From positions 1 through 64,000 of the forward strand of contig NZ_JACCBU010000001.1 of the NCBI RefSeq assembly GCF_013407955.1: 64,000 bases of DNA, read 5' to 3'. This stretch comes from Microlunatus parietis. Its GTDB lineage: Bacteria; Actinomycetota; Actinomycetes; Propionibacteriales; Propionibacteriaceae. The notes under the pieces were generated by a model. That model ran no database searches. It was not told where the DNA came from and worked only from the letters and a program-made list of their open reading frames with translations. The translations under genes were made by a program, and so were the position numbers. Positions 25,101 through 33,435 of the stretch are shown here, piece after piece. Position 1 is the first letter of the stretch, and every line of letters begins with the position of its first letter.

Positions 25101-26591
25101 TCAGCCGGGATCGGTAGGCGGGTCCAGGGTGATCAGCGGCAGGTGCCGCGGCTTGGGCCCGGCCGCTGGTAGGCCGGCCAGCTTGCGCCCTTCGCGTTCC
25201 CGGTCCGCCGCGACGCTGCGCTGCCAGAAGAACTCGCCCAGGAACAGCAGCCGGTTCAAGCCGCGATCGAAGATCAAACTCTGCAACAGCCTCCGGTACG
25301 AATACACCCGGCGACTCACGTGGACGAGCTCCCGGTTCAGCTCGCTCGGGGTCATCAGGGTCGGATGGTGCACGACATGCCCGGTGTACTTGGACCAGTC
25401 GGTGTGGATCAGTCGATCTTGGTGCGTCTTCCAGACCGGCGTGCCGGGCACGAAATACATCGACTGGACGAGCATGCCGCGCAGCCCGTTGTCGATCACG
25501 AACCGCGCCAGCCGCTCCCCCACCCCGGGCGTGTGGGTGTCGGCGCCGAGGATGAACAAGCCACGCACGTTGATCCCGTGGGCCTGGATGTTGCGGATGG
25601 ACTTGATCACCTCCTCCGACGTGCACGTCTTGTTGTACGCGTCGAAGGACTCGTTCTCCAGGAATTCGATGCCGAGCGCCAATTCGAAGAAGCCAGCCTT
25701 CTTCAACAGTTCCAAGATCTCGTCGTCGAAGCCGACTTCAAATCTCGCCTGCGCAGTGAATCGGTAGTCGATGTCGCTGTCGATGATCGCCTGCAGCACC
25801 TGCTTCGACCACGGCCGCAGCGCGAAGATGTTGTCGTCCACGATCCACATCGCCCGGTTCAGCCGCGGCAGCCGGCCTTGATCGAAGAACGCGATCGTCT
25901 GCCGGATGTCCTCGACGATGTTCTGCGGGTCCCGGCCGCGCATCTTCTGTCCCCAGTGCCGTACGACAGCGCAGTAGTCGCAACGGAACGGACAGCCGCG
26001 GGAGGCGATCACCTGCGGCCACAGGGTGTTGTGCCCGACCATGTCGGCGAACCGGTACACCAGACTGTGGTCCGGGATGGTGTCGATCTCGGTCGGCGCC
26101 GCCCGCTCGGCGGTCTTGATCACCGTGCCGTCCGGCGTCTGCCGTGCGACGCCGGAAAAGTCGATCGGGCGGTCGTGTTCGTACGCCTCCAGGAAGTCGA
26201 CGATGCTGTCGTCCGCCTCGCCGAGCAGGACGTAATCGCCCTGCCGGGCCGCCTCCTCGTAGTTGAGCGACGCGTGCAGCCCGCCGAGCACCACCGTCGC
26301 GTCGGAATGCTCCTTGACGTAACGGGCAAGTTCGTAGCCGCGCGGAGCGGCGAAGGTGAACATCCCGATGAACACGATGTCCGCGTCGAGAACGTCATCC
26401 CAACGAATCTTGGCGATCGACTCCGAGTAGAACAACGTGTCCGGCACCCGCCGCTTGACGATCGTCGCCAGCAGGGTCAGGCCAAGTGACGGGTTGCGGA
26501 GGTAGCGGTCGTAGGTGAAGTGGTTGCGCAGGGCCGGCCGGTAGGGCCGGTTGCCCGGTTCCAGGAACCGGACCTTCCTGATCTCCGGCAT
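25101..26591 (-). CDS. B12-binding-domain radical SAM protein (orphan)
   Basis: The 496-residue protein has an N-terminal cobalamin-binding-like Rossmann region (residues 1-150: NPSLGLTLLATIVKR, ADIVFIGMFTFA, TVVLGGLHASL, GDYVLLGEAD). The radical SAM core follows, with the cluster motif CPFRCDYC (CxxxCxxC) and the IVDDNIFAL and ALGIEFLENESF strands. Such proteins use a 4Fe-4S cluster and S-adenosylmethionine to generate a radical, often for methylation or ring formation. No biosynthetic partners are beside it, so the product is unknown. Confidence 0.85.
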   Translation of the reverse strand: MPEIRKVRFLEPGNRPYRPALRNHFTYDRYLRNPSLGLTLLATIVKRRVPDTLFYSESIAKIRWDDVLDADIVFIGMFTFAAPRGYELARYVKEHSDATVVLGGLHASLNYEEAARQGDYVLLGEADDSIVDFLEAYEHDRPIDFSGVARQTPDGTVIKTAERAAPTEIDTIPDHSLVYRFADMVGHNTLWPQVIASRGCPFRCDYCAVVRHWGQKMRGRDPQNIVEDIRQTIAFFDQGRLPRLNRAMWIVDDNIFALRPWSKQVLQAIIDSDIDYRFTAQARFEVGFDDEILELLKKAGFFELALGIEFLENESFDAYNKTCTSEEVIKSIRNIQAHGINVRGLFILGADTHTPGVGERLARFVIDNGLRGMLVQSMYFVPGTPVWKTHQDRLIHTDWSKYTGHVVHHPTLMTPSELNRELVHVSRRVYSYRRLLQSLIFDRGLNRLLFLGEFFWQRSVAADREREGRKLAGLPAAGPKPRHLPLITLDPPTDPG

Positions 26592-26626
26592 GGTGGCACC
26601 CTACTGCCGCCGGGTGCCGCCCGAGC

Positions 26627-27229
26627 CTATGCGGAGCCGTCGCGATAGGTCTGCAGGAACGTCTCGGCGATCACCCGATGCCCGGCTGCGGACGGGTGCA
26701 CCCCGTCGGGAGCCAGTTCGCCGAGCGGGCGGGTGGCGGCGGTCGCGTTCATCACGGCGTCGGTGGGCACCAGTTCGTGCCCGTACCGCTGCGCCAGCCG
26801 GCGTACCGCACTGATCTTGGGGTCGAGATCCTCCCGCCAGGCCCACTGCGGATCGTCGATCGGAGTCAGTACGGGCTCCAGCAGGATCACCCGCGCCACA
26901 CCGGCCGCGGCGGTCCGGTCCAGCAGTTCACCGTAGCCGGCAGCAAACGCCTCGGTACTGGTCGGATCGTCGCGGTCGTAGCGGCGCCAGGTGTCGTTGA
27001 TCCCGATCATGATCCCGACCGTGTCCGGCCCCGCGGCGAGCACGTCGGCGTCCCAGCGGGCGACCAGATCACGGACCCGGTTGCCGGAGATCCCGCGGTT
27101 GATCACCGTCACGTCCGGCAGCTCGGCGCCGACGACGGATACCCAGCCGCTGCCGAGCGACCCGGCGTCCTCCCGATCCCGACCGCAATCGGTCACCGAA
27201 TCCCCGACCAAGACCAGACGTTGTCCCAT
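26627..27229 (-). CDS. SGNH/GDSL-family hydrolase
   Basis: The 200-residue protein has all four SGNH blocks: LVGDSVTD (Ser), NRGISGNRV (Gly), GIMIGINDTW (Asn) and APDGVHPSAAGH (Asp and His). It is a cytoplasmic esterase, probably a carbohydrate acetyl esterase, judging by its size and the sugar-related neighbour. It lies 33 bp downstream of the TIM-barrel gene on the same strand and probably shares its transcript. Confidence 0.9.
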   Translation of the reverse strand: MGQRLVLVGDSVTDCGRDREDAGSLGSGWVSVVGAELPDVTVINRGISGNRVRDLVARWDADVLAAGPDTVGIMIGINDTWRRYDRDDPTSTEAFAAGYGELLDRTAAAGVARVILLEPVLTPIDDPQWAWREDLDPKISAVRRLAQRYGHELVPTDAVMNATAATRPLGELAPDGVHPSAAGHRVIAETFLQTYRDGSA

Positions 27230-27262
27230 GATCAGAATCGTACGGGATCGGACCGCCGGTGA

Positions 27263-28060
27263 TCAGCGACCAGCGCCGGCGATCTCGTGTACGGTCTCCA
27301 GGGCCTCCCACTCCCCCGGTTCCGTACCGTCGTAGACCAGGGCGAGCGGCCCGGCATAGCCCGCCTGGTTGATCACCCGGATCGATGCGGCGAAGTCGTC
27401 GCGATCCGGACGGTCGCCGTCGAAGTGGCACTTCGCGTGGCAGGTCTCGGCCCGCCTGGCGATCCGGCCCAGCCAGTCGTACTTGTCCGGCGCGGCCCAG
27501 TTCCCGAGATCGATCAACAAGCCGACCCTGCCGCCCGCGGCGTCCAAGATCGTTTCCACCTCGTCCGGTCCGGGCGTGAGGTCCAGCCAGTTCTCGGTGA
27601 CGATTCTGATGTCCGGATGACGATCGGCCAGTTCGGCAAGCCGGCGGCCGCTCTCGGCCAACCGGTCCGGAGTCGGCGACTGACGGCCGGCGATCACCCG
27701 GGCCCTGGTCGCGCCGAGGGCGACGGCATCGCCGATCCAGCCGGAGATCCACTCCTGGTGTGCGTCGGCCGCGACCGGATCGACCAGGTCACCGTCGTCG
27801 ACCAGCAGCGCGTCGAGCGTGATCGACGCGTCCGCGAGGGCCGACCGGAGCTCGGCCAAGTAGCCAGGATCCCTGCTGGGCAGGTGAAAATGGCAGAGCT
27901 GGACCGTGTCGTAGCCGTGCCGGCGCAACGCTGCCGGAAGATCGAGGAGCGACAAGCCGGAGGCCTGCGGCGTGAACTGCTCAGGGTCCGCCGGGGCTGC
28001 CGAGCCCGAGTGGTACGAGCCGAGCGTGCGGTGCAGGGACCAGCTGGAGACGGCTTTCAT
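27263..28060 (-). CDS. Sugar phosphate isomerase/epimerase-like TIM-barrel protein
   Basis: The 265-residue protein belongs to the xylose-isomerase-like / AP-endonuclease-2 TIM-barrel family. It opens MKAVSSWSLHRTLG, and its likely metal ligands are in RIVTENWLDLTPG (Glu), GLLIDLGNWA (Asp), CHAKCHFDGD (His) and LALVYDG. It would isomerise or epimerise a sugar or inositol derivative. Its ATG overlaps the stop of the upstream gene by 4 bp (28057-28060), so the two are translationally coupled. Confidence 0.8.
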   Translation of the reverse strand: MKAVSSWSLHRTLGSYHSGSAAPADPEQFTPQASGLSLLDLPAALRRHGYDTVQLCHFHLPSRDPGYLAELRSALADASITLDALLVDDGDLVDPVAADAHQEWISGWIGDAVALGATRARVIAGRQSPTPDRLAESGRRLAELADRHPDIRIVTENWLDLTPGPDEVETILDAAGGRVGLLIDLGNWAAPDKYDWLGRIARRAETCHAKCHFDGDRPDRDDFAASIRVINQAGYAGPLALVYDGTEPGEWEALETVHEIAGAGR

Positions 28061-29136
28061 GATGGGAACACTAGCCAGCCGGTCCGGAAGTGCCAGGACC
28101 GGCCGGACCTGATGTGATCGACGATGCCGCGCTGGAGCGACGTCTCCCGGGGCAGTTGATCAAGCTCGGCGATGGGGCGTTTGAAGATGAACTCGACCAC
28201 GGTCGGGTTCGAGTCCGGTCCGGTGTCCGGGGTCAGCGTGAACCGTTCCTGGAATCGGATGATGTTGCTGTCCGGCGCCAGATACTCCTTGAGCTGCGGG
28301 TCCAGCACCCAGGACGCGCAGGTCGCGTAGCGGTAGGGCTCGTCGGGAAAGTGTTCGGCGAAGAACCTGGCGGCCAGGGCCAGCGCGTCGTCGCAGGATT
28401 CCGGGGTCAATCTCCCTTCCGGGATGTGCAGGCCCAGGGCCGGTGCACCGCACCGCGGCGCGTCGGGAGCCGGTCCGGGATCGAACGTGATCATGGTCCG
28501 CTCGAAATGCAGCCGGCCGAGCGGATAGATCGCGCCCCGGTAGTGGTGGGTGACCCAGTTCTGGGTGTGCAGCCCGCCCTGGCCGTGTAGGGCGCGCCGG
28601 TTGTTCAACTGGCCGGCGAGCACGCCGAGCGCCGCCCAGGAATGATCATCCGAAATCCCGCGGGACCGGTGGAATCGCCTGACGTCCGCGACGACCGTGA
28701 GCATCACCCAGACATAGAGATAACGGCCGACCGGCCCGAGCTCGTCCGGCAGGTCCGGCCACGGGGCCAGCGGGGCGACACTCCCCTGGCGCTCGCGGAG
28801 CAGCGTGACGCAGCGTTCCAGCAGCCACCACAGTTCGGGCGTGGCCCGCAGGTCCGGCCTGGCCTCGGCCAAGTCGATGCGGTCGGCGGCCGAGATGCCG
28901 AGCCGATCCAGCAGCTCCGCTGACTCGGCTTCGTCGGGCAGCCGTACCTCGTCCTGGGGCGGGTGCTGGGCGAGCTCGTACAGCTTGAGGACGGCGGACG
29001 GCGGCAGGCCCAACTCGGCGATCAACCGCTCGATCTCCGGAAGATCATTTCGATATCGCGAACTATCGTTCGGAGTCACGAAACAAGCTTGACGCCTGTG
29101 ATCATGGTGCGCAAGCAACTCGGACAATCTGATCAA
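28057..29136 (-). CDS. Acyltransferase-like protein (NAT_N / GNAT_C type)
   Basis: The 359-residue protein begins with a helical domain (DLPEIERLIAELGLPPSAVLKLYELA) and continues with FHRSRGISDDHSWAALG and LGLHIPEGRLTPESCDDAL. It ends in a GNAT-C-like half (YRYATCASWVLDPQLKEYL, FIFKRPIAELD). This matches a family annotated as acyltransferase-domain proteins of unknown substrate. A GTG at about 29079 (VTPNDSSRYRND) is an alternative start. It is coupled to the TIM-barrel gene by a 4-bp overlap. Confidence 0.6.
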   Translation of the reverse strand: MIRLSELLAHHDHRRQACFVTPNDSSRYRNDLPEIERLIAELGLPPSAVLKLYELAQHPPQDEVRLPDEAESAELLDRLGISAADRIDLAEARPDLRATPELWWLLERCVTLLRERQGSVAPLAPWPDLPDELGPVGRYLYVWVMLTVVADVRRFHRSRGISDDHSWAALGVLAGQLNNRRALHGQGGLHTQNWVTHHYRGAIYPLGRLHFERTMITFDPGPAPDAPRCGAPALGLHIPEGRLTPESCDDALALAARFFAEHFPDEPYRYATCASWVLDPQLKEYLAPDSNIIRFQERFTLTPDTGPDSNPTVVEFIFKRPIAELDQLPRETSLQRGIVDHIRSGRSWHFRTGWLVFPS

Positions 29137-29234
29137 TCGTCACTCTGGTCCTGTCCGCCAGCGCCGTAGGGCTGTTTCGAGATGTCTCGACGTTCTGAGA
29201 ATCCTGTCCCGTTCACCTGCTTCGTTGGGAGGCC

Positions 29235-29315
29235 GTGTCACAAATCTGCAATGCAACCACCGCCGAACCGCCTGCAACCGATTGCAAGGGCGGTTCCGTT
29301 GCAGATTTGTGTCAC
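29235..29315. repeat. Long two-part inverted repeat
   Basis: The outer arms GTGTCACAAATCTGCAA (29235-29251) and TTGCAGATTTGTGTCAC (29299-29315) pair at 16 of 17 positions. An inner hairpin (GAACCGCC 29265-29272 with GGCGGTTC 29289-29296, then TGCAA with TTGCA around CCGA) sits between them, and TGCAA recurs several times. It lies 31 bp before the SnoaL-like gene. It could be a regulatory RNA structure, a protein-binding site or a small mobile (MITE or REP-like) element. Confidence 0.7.
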
Positions 29316-29346
29316 GCCGATGGGACCCCGTGGATACCGTGTGCGG

Positions 29347-29715
29347 ATGAGTGTGCTCGCCGAATACATGGACGCCTGGATCGCCGCCGACGTCGAGCGG
29401 ATCGCCGCCGCGGTGACGGAGGACTGCGTGATCATCGAGTGCTACGGACCGGTGTATCGCGGGCGGGAGTTGGTTCGGCACTGGGCCGAGGCGTGGTTCG
29501 GTGCGGGTGGAGTGGTGCATCGGTGGGATGCCGGTGATCACTTCAGTGCCGAGGATCGCGAGGTGGCGCAGTGGACCTTCGAGTGCACCTGGGCGGGCGA
29601 GCGGAGCGTGTTCGATGGGGCGACGGTGGCGCGCGTCAAGGACGGGCTGATCGCCGAGCTTCGCGAATACCAGACCACCGCGCCGCTGTACGACTGGCGC
29701 GGAACCTGGCGCTGA
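29347..29715 (+). CDS. SnoaL-like (NTF2-fold) protein
   Basis: The ATG at 29347 gives 122 residues with the NTF2/SnoaL pattern. A helix (MSVLAEYMDAWIAADVERIAAAV) is followed by TEDCVIIECYGPVYRGRELVRHWAEAWF and then beta strands (VAQWTFECTWAGERSVFDGATVARVKDGLIAEL). Such cone-shaped barrels are small-molecule isomerases, hydrolases or ligand-binding proteins, and the function here is unknown. A large inverted repeat precedes it. Confidence 0.78.
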   Translation: MSVLAEYMDAWIAADVERIAAAVTEDCVIIECYGPVYRGRELVRHWAEAWFGAGGVVHRWDAGDHFSAEDREVAQWTFECTWAGERSVFDGATVARVKDGLIAELREYQTTAPLYDWRGTWR

Positions 29716-29774
29716 CCTCGTAGGACCCTGCCCTCTTCCCCTTGCCGACTGGTCACTTCTGCAGCGACACGCCG

Positions 29775-29792
29775 CCAAAACAGCTGCTTTGG
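29775..29792. terminator. Possible bidirectional terminator hairpin
   Basis: CCAAAACAGCTGCTTTGG is an almost perfect 18-bp palindrome between the stop codons of two convergent genes, the SnoaL-like gene ending at 29715 and the GH95 gene ending at 29800. It lacks a strong T-run. A direct repeat GACTGGTCA flanks it (29747-29755 and 29794-29802). Confidence 0.4.
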
Positions 29793-29799
29793 TGACTGG

Positions 29800-32151
29800 T
29801 CAGCGGATGGGGGTGGGGGTATTTCGGGTGAGGCGGAGCGTGGTTCGGCCGGTCGGCCAGGTCACGTCGAGGGTGCGGTCTGCGTCGGCGGTCACCTGGG
29901 CCTCGGTGAGGACTCCGCCGGCCCAGTTCAGGGACACGGTGAGGCCGCCGCGGGCGCGGATGCCGGTCAGGCTCCCGTCGGGGAGTTCGGCGGGCAGGGC
30001 GGGTAGCAGGCGGAGGGTGCCGTCGTGGCTGTGCAGCAGGGATTCCAGCAGGCCGGCGAGGTAACCGAAGTTGCCGTCGATCTGGTACGGCGGGTGGGCG
30101 GCGAACAGGTTCGGGTAGAGGCCGCCGCTCTGGCCGCCACGGTCGGTGGACATGTCGCGGAAGATCAACTTCAGCAGGTCGGAGACCTTGTCGGCCTGGC
30201 CGAGGCGGGCCCGCAGGGCGAGCTTCCAGGCCAGCGACCAGCCGGTCGACTCGTCGCCGCGGGCGTCCAGGCTGGCCCGGACGCCATCGGCCAAGTCTTC
30301 GTTGTCATGATCACCCGGGTAGCAGAAATACAGGTGCGACACGTGCCGGTGGTGCGGCTCGGCCTGCTCCGGGTCGCTCAGCCATTCCTTGATCAACCCG
30401 TCCCGGCCGATACTCGGCGCCGGGATCCGCGGCAGGGCAGCCTCCGACGCCGCGACCACCGGATCGTCGTCGACGCCGAGCCGGCCGGCCAGCCGGGTCA
30501 GCTGCCGCAGGGTGTCGCTGATCAAGGTCAGGTCCATGGTCGAGGAGACGCCGACGCCGTAGGCCGTTCCGTCGATCAGGAAGGCGTTCTCGGGTGAGGT
30601 CGACGGCGCGGTGCCGAGGGTTCCGTCGCCGGCCTCGCCCAGCCAGGCCAGGCCGAACTCGGCGGCGCCGCGGAGCGCCGGCCAGACCCGCTCCCGGGCG
30701 AACGACTCGTCCCAGCGATGGTTCAGCCGCTCGACCAAGTGCCGGACCAGCCACAGGCCGCCCAGCGGCCACATCGACCAGCGCGGTTGGCCGACGGCGG
30801 CCCCGGGCATCGCCGAGTAGCCCCAGCCGTCGGTGTTGTGGTGGGCCAGCCAGCCGGGCAGGCCGTACTTCTCCCGTGCGGTCTTCTCGCCGCGGACCCG
30901 GAGCACGTCGATCAGGTCGTACAGCGGCTCCAGGCACTCGGTCAGCCCGATCGCTTCGGCCGCCCAGTAGTTCATCTGCAGATTGATGTTGATCGTGTAG
31001 TTGGACCGCCACGGCGCCGGCAGCCGGTCGTTCCAGATCCCCTGCAGGTTGGCCGGATGGCCGCCGGGCCGGGACGAGCTGATCAAGAGATAGCGGCCGT
31101 AGTTGAACAGCAGCTCGGCCAGCCCGGGATCCGCGGTCAGCGGGCCGCGGGGGTCGGCGTTGGCCCGGTCCAGGCGGCGATCGGTCGGCAGCTCACTCCC
31201 CCGCTGCTGTGCCTTGCCGATGCTCAGCTCGACCCTGTCATACTGCCGCGCGAAGTCCTCGCGATGGCTTGCCTGCAAGGAATCCGCGCCCAACCGGACG
31301 GCCCGGCCGAGCCGTTCCACGGCGTCGCGGCGGCAGCTGTCGAGGTCGCCGAGCTCGGTCCGGCCCGCGGCGAGTGCGGCCAGCCCGGGGTGCCCGGTGG
31401 CGGCAGTGATCATGATCACGCAGCGGCGTACGCCGGTCGCCCGCAGCTCGTCCTCGCTCTCGGCGTCGGTGCCGTCGTGCTGCCACCGTACGGCGACGGC
31501 GGCGCGCAGGGCGGCAGTCGGATCGTCGTCCCAGCTGATCGTGTCCCGCCGCAGGTCGACGTCGCTCGGCAACTGCAGGTCCGCGGTGATCATGGTCGAC
31601 TCGCGCCGGGTGCCGAGCAGGCGCAGCGGGGTCTCGAGGCGGAGCCGCAGGTCGGTCGGCTGCCCGGACTCGACCAAGATCACCAGGACGGACGGATCGG
31701 CGGCGATGAACGCGGCCCGCTGGATGGGTCGATCCTGGGTCTCGATCAACTCGGTGTGGGTGGCGGTGGGCAGCTCGAGTTCGCGCCGGTACGACAGCGG
31801 CTCGGCGAGCCCGTCCTGCTCCAGGAAGAGATCGACGAACGGAAGGTAGGACTGGCTGTCCGCGTCCTGCAGCCGGACCGCGGCAGCCTCGGCCGCCGCA
31901 TGATCACCCGCCGCGAGCGCCTCCCGGAGCTCGGCCAGGGTCTCCGGCTGACCGGAATGATCTTGGTCCCCGCTGCGCGGGGAGCCGGACCAGGCCGAGC
32001 CGTGGTTGAGCTGGATCCGCTGCTCCCGTACGCCGCCGAACATCATCGCCGCGAGCCGGCCGTCGCCGAGCGGCAGCGCCGCCAGCCAGTCCGGTGCCGG
32101 CGCGTCGTACCAGAGCCGGTGCTCGCCGTCGATCAGGTCCCCGTCGATCAT
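29800..32151 (-). CDS. Glycoside hydrolase family 95 (alpha-L-fucosidase-like)
   Basis: The 783-residue protein is near the usual GH95 core length. The N-terminal beta-sandwich begins LWYDAPAPDWLAALPLGDGRLAAMMFGG. The (alpha/alpha)6 domain carries HPANLQGIWN, the paired Asn motif NYTININLQMNYW, PSTSPENAF (general-acid Glu), HRHVSHLYFCYPG and PPYQIDGNFG (Asp). GH95 enzymes invert alpha-1,2-L-fucosides or alpha-L-galactosides. No signal peptide is seen, so it probably acts on imported oligosaccharides in the cytoplasm. It is divergent from the DUF1905 gene. Confidence 0.92.
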   Translation of the reverse strand: MIDGDLIDGEHRLWYDAPAPDWLAALPLGDGRLAAMMFGGVREQRIQLNHGSAWSGSPRSGDQDHSGQPETLAELREALAAGDHAAAEAAAVRLQDADSQSYLPFVDLFLEQDGLAEPLSYRRELELPTATHTELIETQDRPIQRAAFIAADPSVLVILVESGQPTDLRLRLETPLRLLGTRRESTMITADLQLPSDVDLRRDTISWDDDPTAALRAAVAVRWQHDGTDAESEDELRATGVRRCVIMITAATGHPGLAALAAGRTELGDLDSCRRDAVERLGRAVRLGADSLQASHREDFARQYDRVELSIGKAQQRGSELPTDRRLDRANADPRGPLTADPGLAELLFNYGRYLLISSSRPGGHPANLQGIWNDRLPAPWRSNYTININLQMNYWAAEAIGLTECLEPLYDLIDVLRVRGEKTAREKYGLPGWLAHHNTDGWGYSAMPGAAVGQPRWSMWPLGGLWLVRHLVERLNHRWDESFARERVWPALRGAAEFGLAWLGEAGDGTLGTAPSTSPENAFLIDGTAYGVGVSSTMDLTLISDTLRQLTRLAGRLGVDDDPVVAASEAALPRIPAPSIGRDGLIKEWLSDPEQAEPHHRHVSHLYFCYPGDHDNEDLADGVRASLDARGDESTGWSLAWKLALRARLGQADKVSDLLKLIFRDMSTDRGGQSGGLYPNLFAAHPPYQIDGNFGYLAGLLESLLHSHDGTLRLLPALPAELPDGSLTGIRARGGLTVSLNWAGGVLTEAQVTADADRTLDVTWPTGRTTLRLTRNTPTPIR

Positions 32152-32216
32152 GGACGCATTCTGTCAAGCGGCTGTCGGCTGCCGCGGCTAGGGTGTCGTG
32201 GCGGAAAGGAGTTGCG

Positions 32217-32519
32217 ATGGAGGGCTTGACGTTCGAGTTCACCGGCGACATCTGGCACTGGCGCGGGCCCGCGCCGTACCACTTCATCACCGTGCCGGAG
32301 GATGCCAGTGCCCAGCTCCGCGACCTGTCCGCCGCGCTCAGCTACGGCTGGGGCGTGATCCCGGTGCGGGCCCGGATCGGCGACACCGAGTGGACCACGT
32401 CGCTGTTCCCGAGGGACGACGGCTATGCACTGCCGGTCAAGGACGCGGTGCGGCGCGCCGAGCAACTCGCCGAAGGGTCGGTGGTGTCCGTGATCATGGA
32501 ACCGACCCGGTCACCCTGA
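32217..32519 (+). CDS. DUF1905 domain protein
   Basis: The ATG at 32217 is preceded by GGAAAGGAG and gives 100 residues: FTGDIWHWRGPAPYHFITVP, YGWGVIPVRARIGDTEWTTSL and DDGYALPVKDAVRRAE. This is the DUF1905 beta-barrel pattern, of unknown function. The next gene starts 11 bp after its stop codon, so the two form an operon. Confidence 0.85.
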   Translation: MEGLTFEFTGDIWHWRGPAPYHFITVPEDASAQLRDLSAALSYGWGVIPVRARIGDTEWTTSLFPRDDGYALPVKDAVRRAEQLAEGSVVSVIMEPTRSP

Positions 32520-32530
32520 GAGGAACCACG

Positions 32531-33055
32531 TTGTCGAAACTGCTGTACTCGGCGGCGATGTCGCTGGACGGCTTCATCGCCGGCCCCGGCGGCGACATGT
32601 CCTGGCTGAACCGCCACCCGATCGAGCCGAGCGAGGTCGCCGCCGGGCTGGCCGACCGGATCGGCAGCGTGCTGATCGGCGGCACCACGTTTCGCGGCGA
32701 CGATCCGAACCGCGGGACCGAGGAGGAGGGCGCCTTCGCCGGGCAGTACGAGGGGCCGACCCTGGTGCTGACCAGGCAGCCGCCCGAGCGGCCGGTGCCC
32801 GGCGTCGAGTTCCACACCGATCTCCCGGAGGCGGTGGCCCGGGCGAAGGACCTGGCCAGCGACCGGTACGTCAACGTCCTCGGAGCCGGCGTCGCGCGAA
32901 GCTGCCTGGAGGCCGGGCTGCTCGACGAGATCCTGATCTTCGTCGTGCCGGTCCTGCTCGGCGGCGGTACGCGAGCGTACGACGGCGCCAAAGAGGTGGG
33001 CCTGGAGCGGCTGCCCGGCACGACGGAGCACTGGTACCGGGTGATCAAGGATTGA
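32531..33055 (+). CDS. Dihydrofolate-reductase-family protein (RibD C-terminal domain)
   Basis: The TTG at 32531, with GAGAGGA upstream, gives 174 residues. The features are LLYSAAMSLDGFIAGPGGDMSWL, GSVLIGGTTFRG, GPTLVLTRQP, YVNVLGAGVARSCLEAGLLDEI and PVLLGGG. These match stand-alone RibD_C/DHFR-like reductases, which use NADPH on pteridine or related substrates. Many are uncharacterised. It is the second gene of the DUF1905 operon. Confidence 0.88.
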   Translation: MSKLLYSAAMSLDGFIAGPGGDMSWLNRHPIEPSEVAAGLADRIGSVLIGGTTFRGDDPNRGTEEEGAFAGQYEGPTLVLTRQPPERPVPGVEFHTDLPEAVARAKDLASDRYVNVLGAGVARSCLEAGLLDEILIFVVPVLLGGGTRAYDGAKEVGLERLPGTTEHWYRVIKD

Positions 33056-33086
33056 GTTCAGGATTCTCTGAGTTCAGGACATCCTG
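33053..33086. promoter_or_regulatory. Candidate ArsR operator region
   Basis: TGAGTTCAGGA occurs twice (33053-33063 and 33069-33079, 16-bp period), and the second copy runs into CAGGACATCCTG (33075-33086), a 5-2-5 inverted repeat. The region ends 13 bp before the GTG start of the ArsR-type gene. Such repeats are typical binding sites of metal-sensing ArsR/SmtB repressors controlling their own operon. Confidence 0.5.
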
Positions 33087-33099
33087 TATCGTCGCCGGT

Positions 33100-33435
33100 G
33101 TGCTGACGATCGCGACCGACATCGAGGCGATGACCAGGTTCGGGAGGGCGCTGGCCGACCCGATCCGGTGCCGCCTGCTCCTGCTGCTGCGGGACGGGCC
33201 CGCCCATCCCGCGGACCTGGCCGACACGCTCGGTATCAGCCGTTCCCGGCTGTCCAACCATCTGGCCTGCCTGCGCGACTGCGGTCTGGTGGTCGCCATC
33301 CCGGACGGCCGCCGGCAGCGCTACGAACTCGCCGACCATCGGCTCGGGCACGCGATCGACGACGTCCGGACCGCCGTGTTGGCCGTCGCCGGCGAGCCCG
33401 GCTGCCCCGACGCCGCAACCGAGGGCTGCTGCTGA
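33100..33435 (+). CDS. ArsR/SmtB-family metal-responsive repressor
   Basis: The GTG at 33100 gives 111 residues. The winged helix-turn-helix is ALADPIRCRLLLLLRDG, HPADLADTLGISRSRLSNHLACLRDCGLV and GRRQRYELAD. The C-terminus GCPDAATEGCC and the CRL and CLRDC cysteines could bind a thiophilic metal, as in CmtR or KmtR. Its stop codon overlaps the ATG of a cation-diffusion-facilitator transporter gene (TGATG), so it very likely represses metal efflux. Confidence 0.9.
   Translation: MLTIATDIEAMTRFGRALADPIRCRLLLLLRDGPAHPADLADTLGISRSRLSNHLACLRDCGLVVAIPDGRRQRYELADHRLGHAIDDVRTAVLAVAGEPGCPDAATEGCC

Noticed and set aside
25320-26489. Long plus-strand open frame opposite the radical SAM gene
   Set aside because: It is antisense to a well-recognised enzyme with an intact CxxxCxxC motif, and the translation has no recognisable domain.
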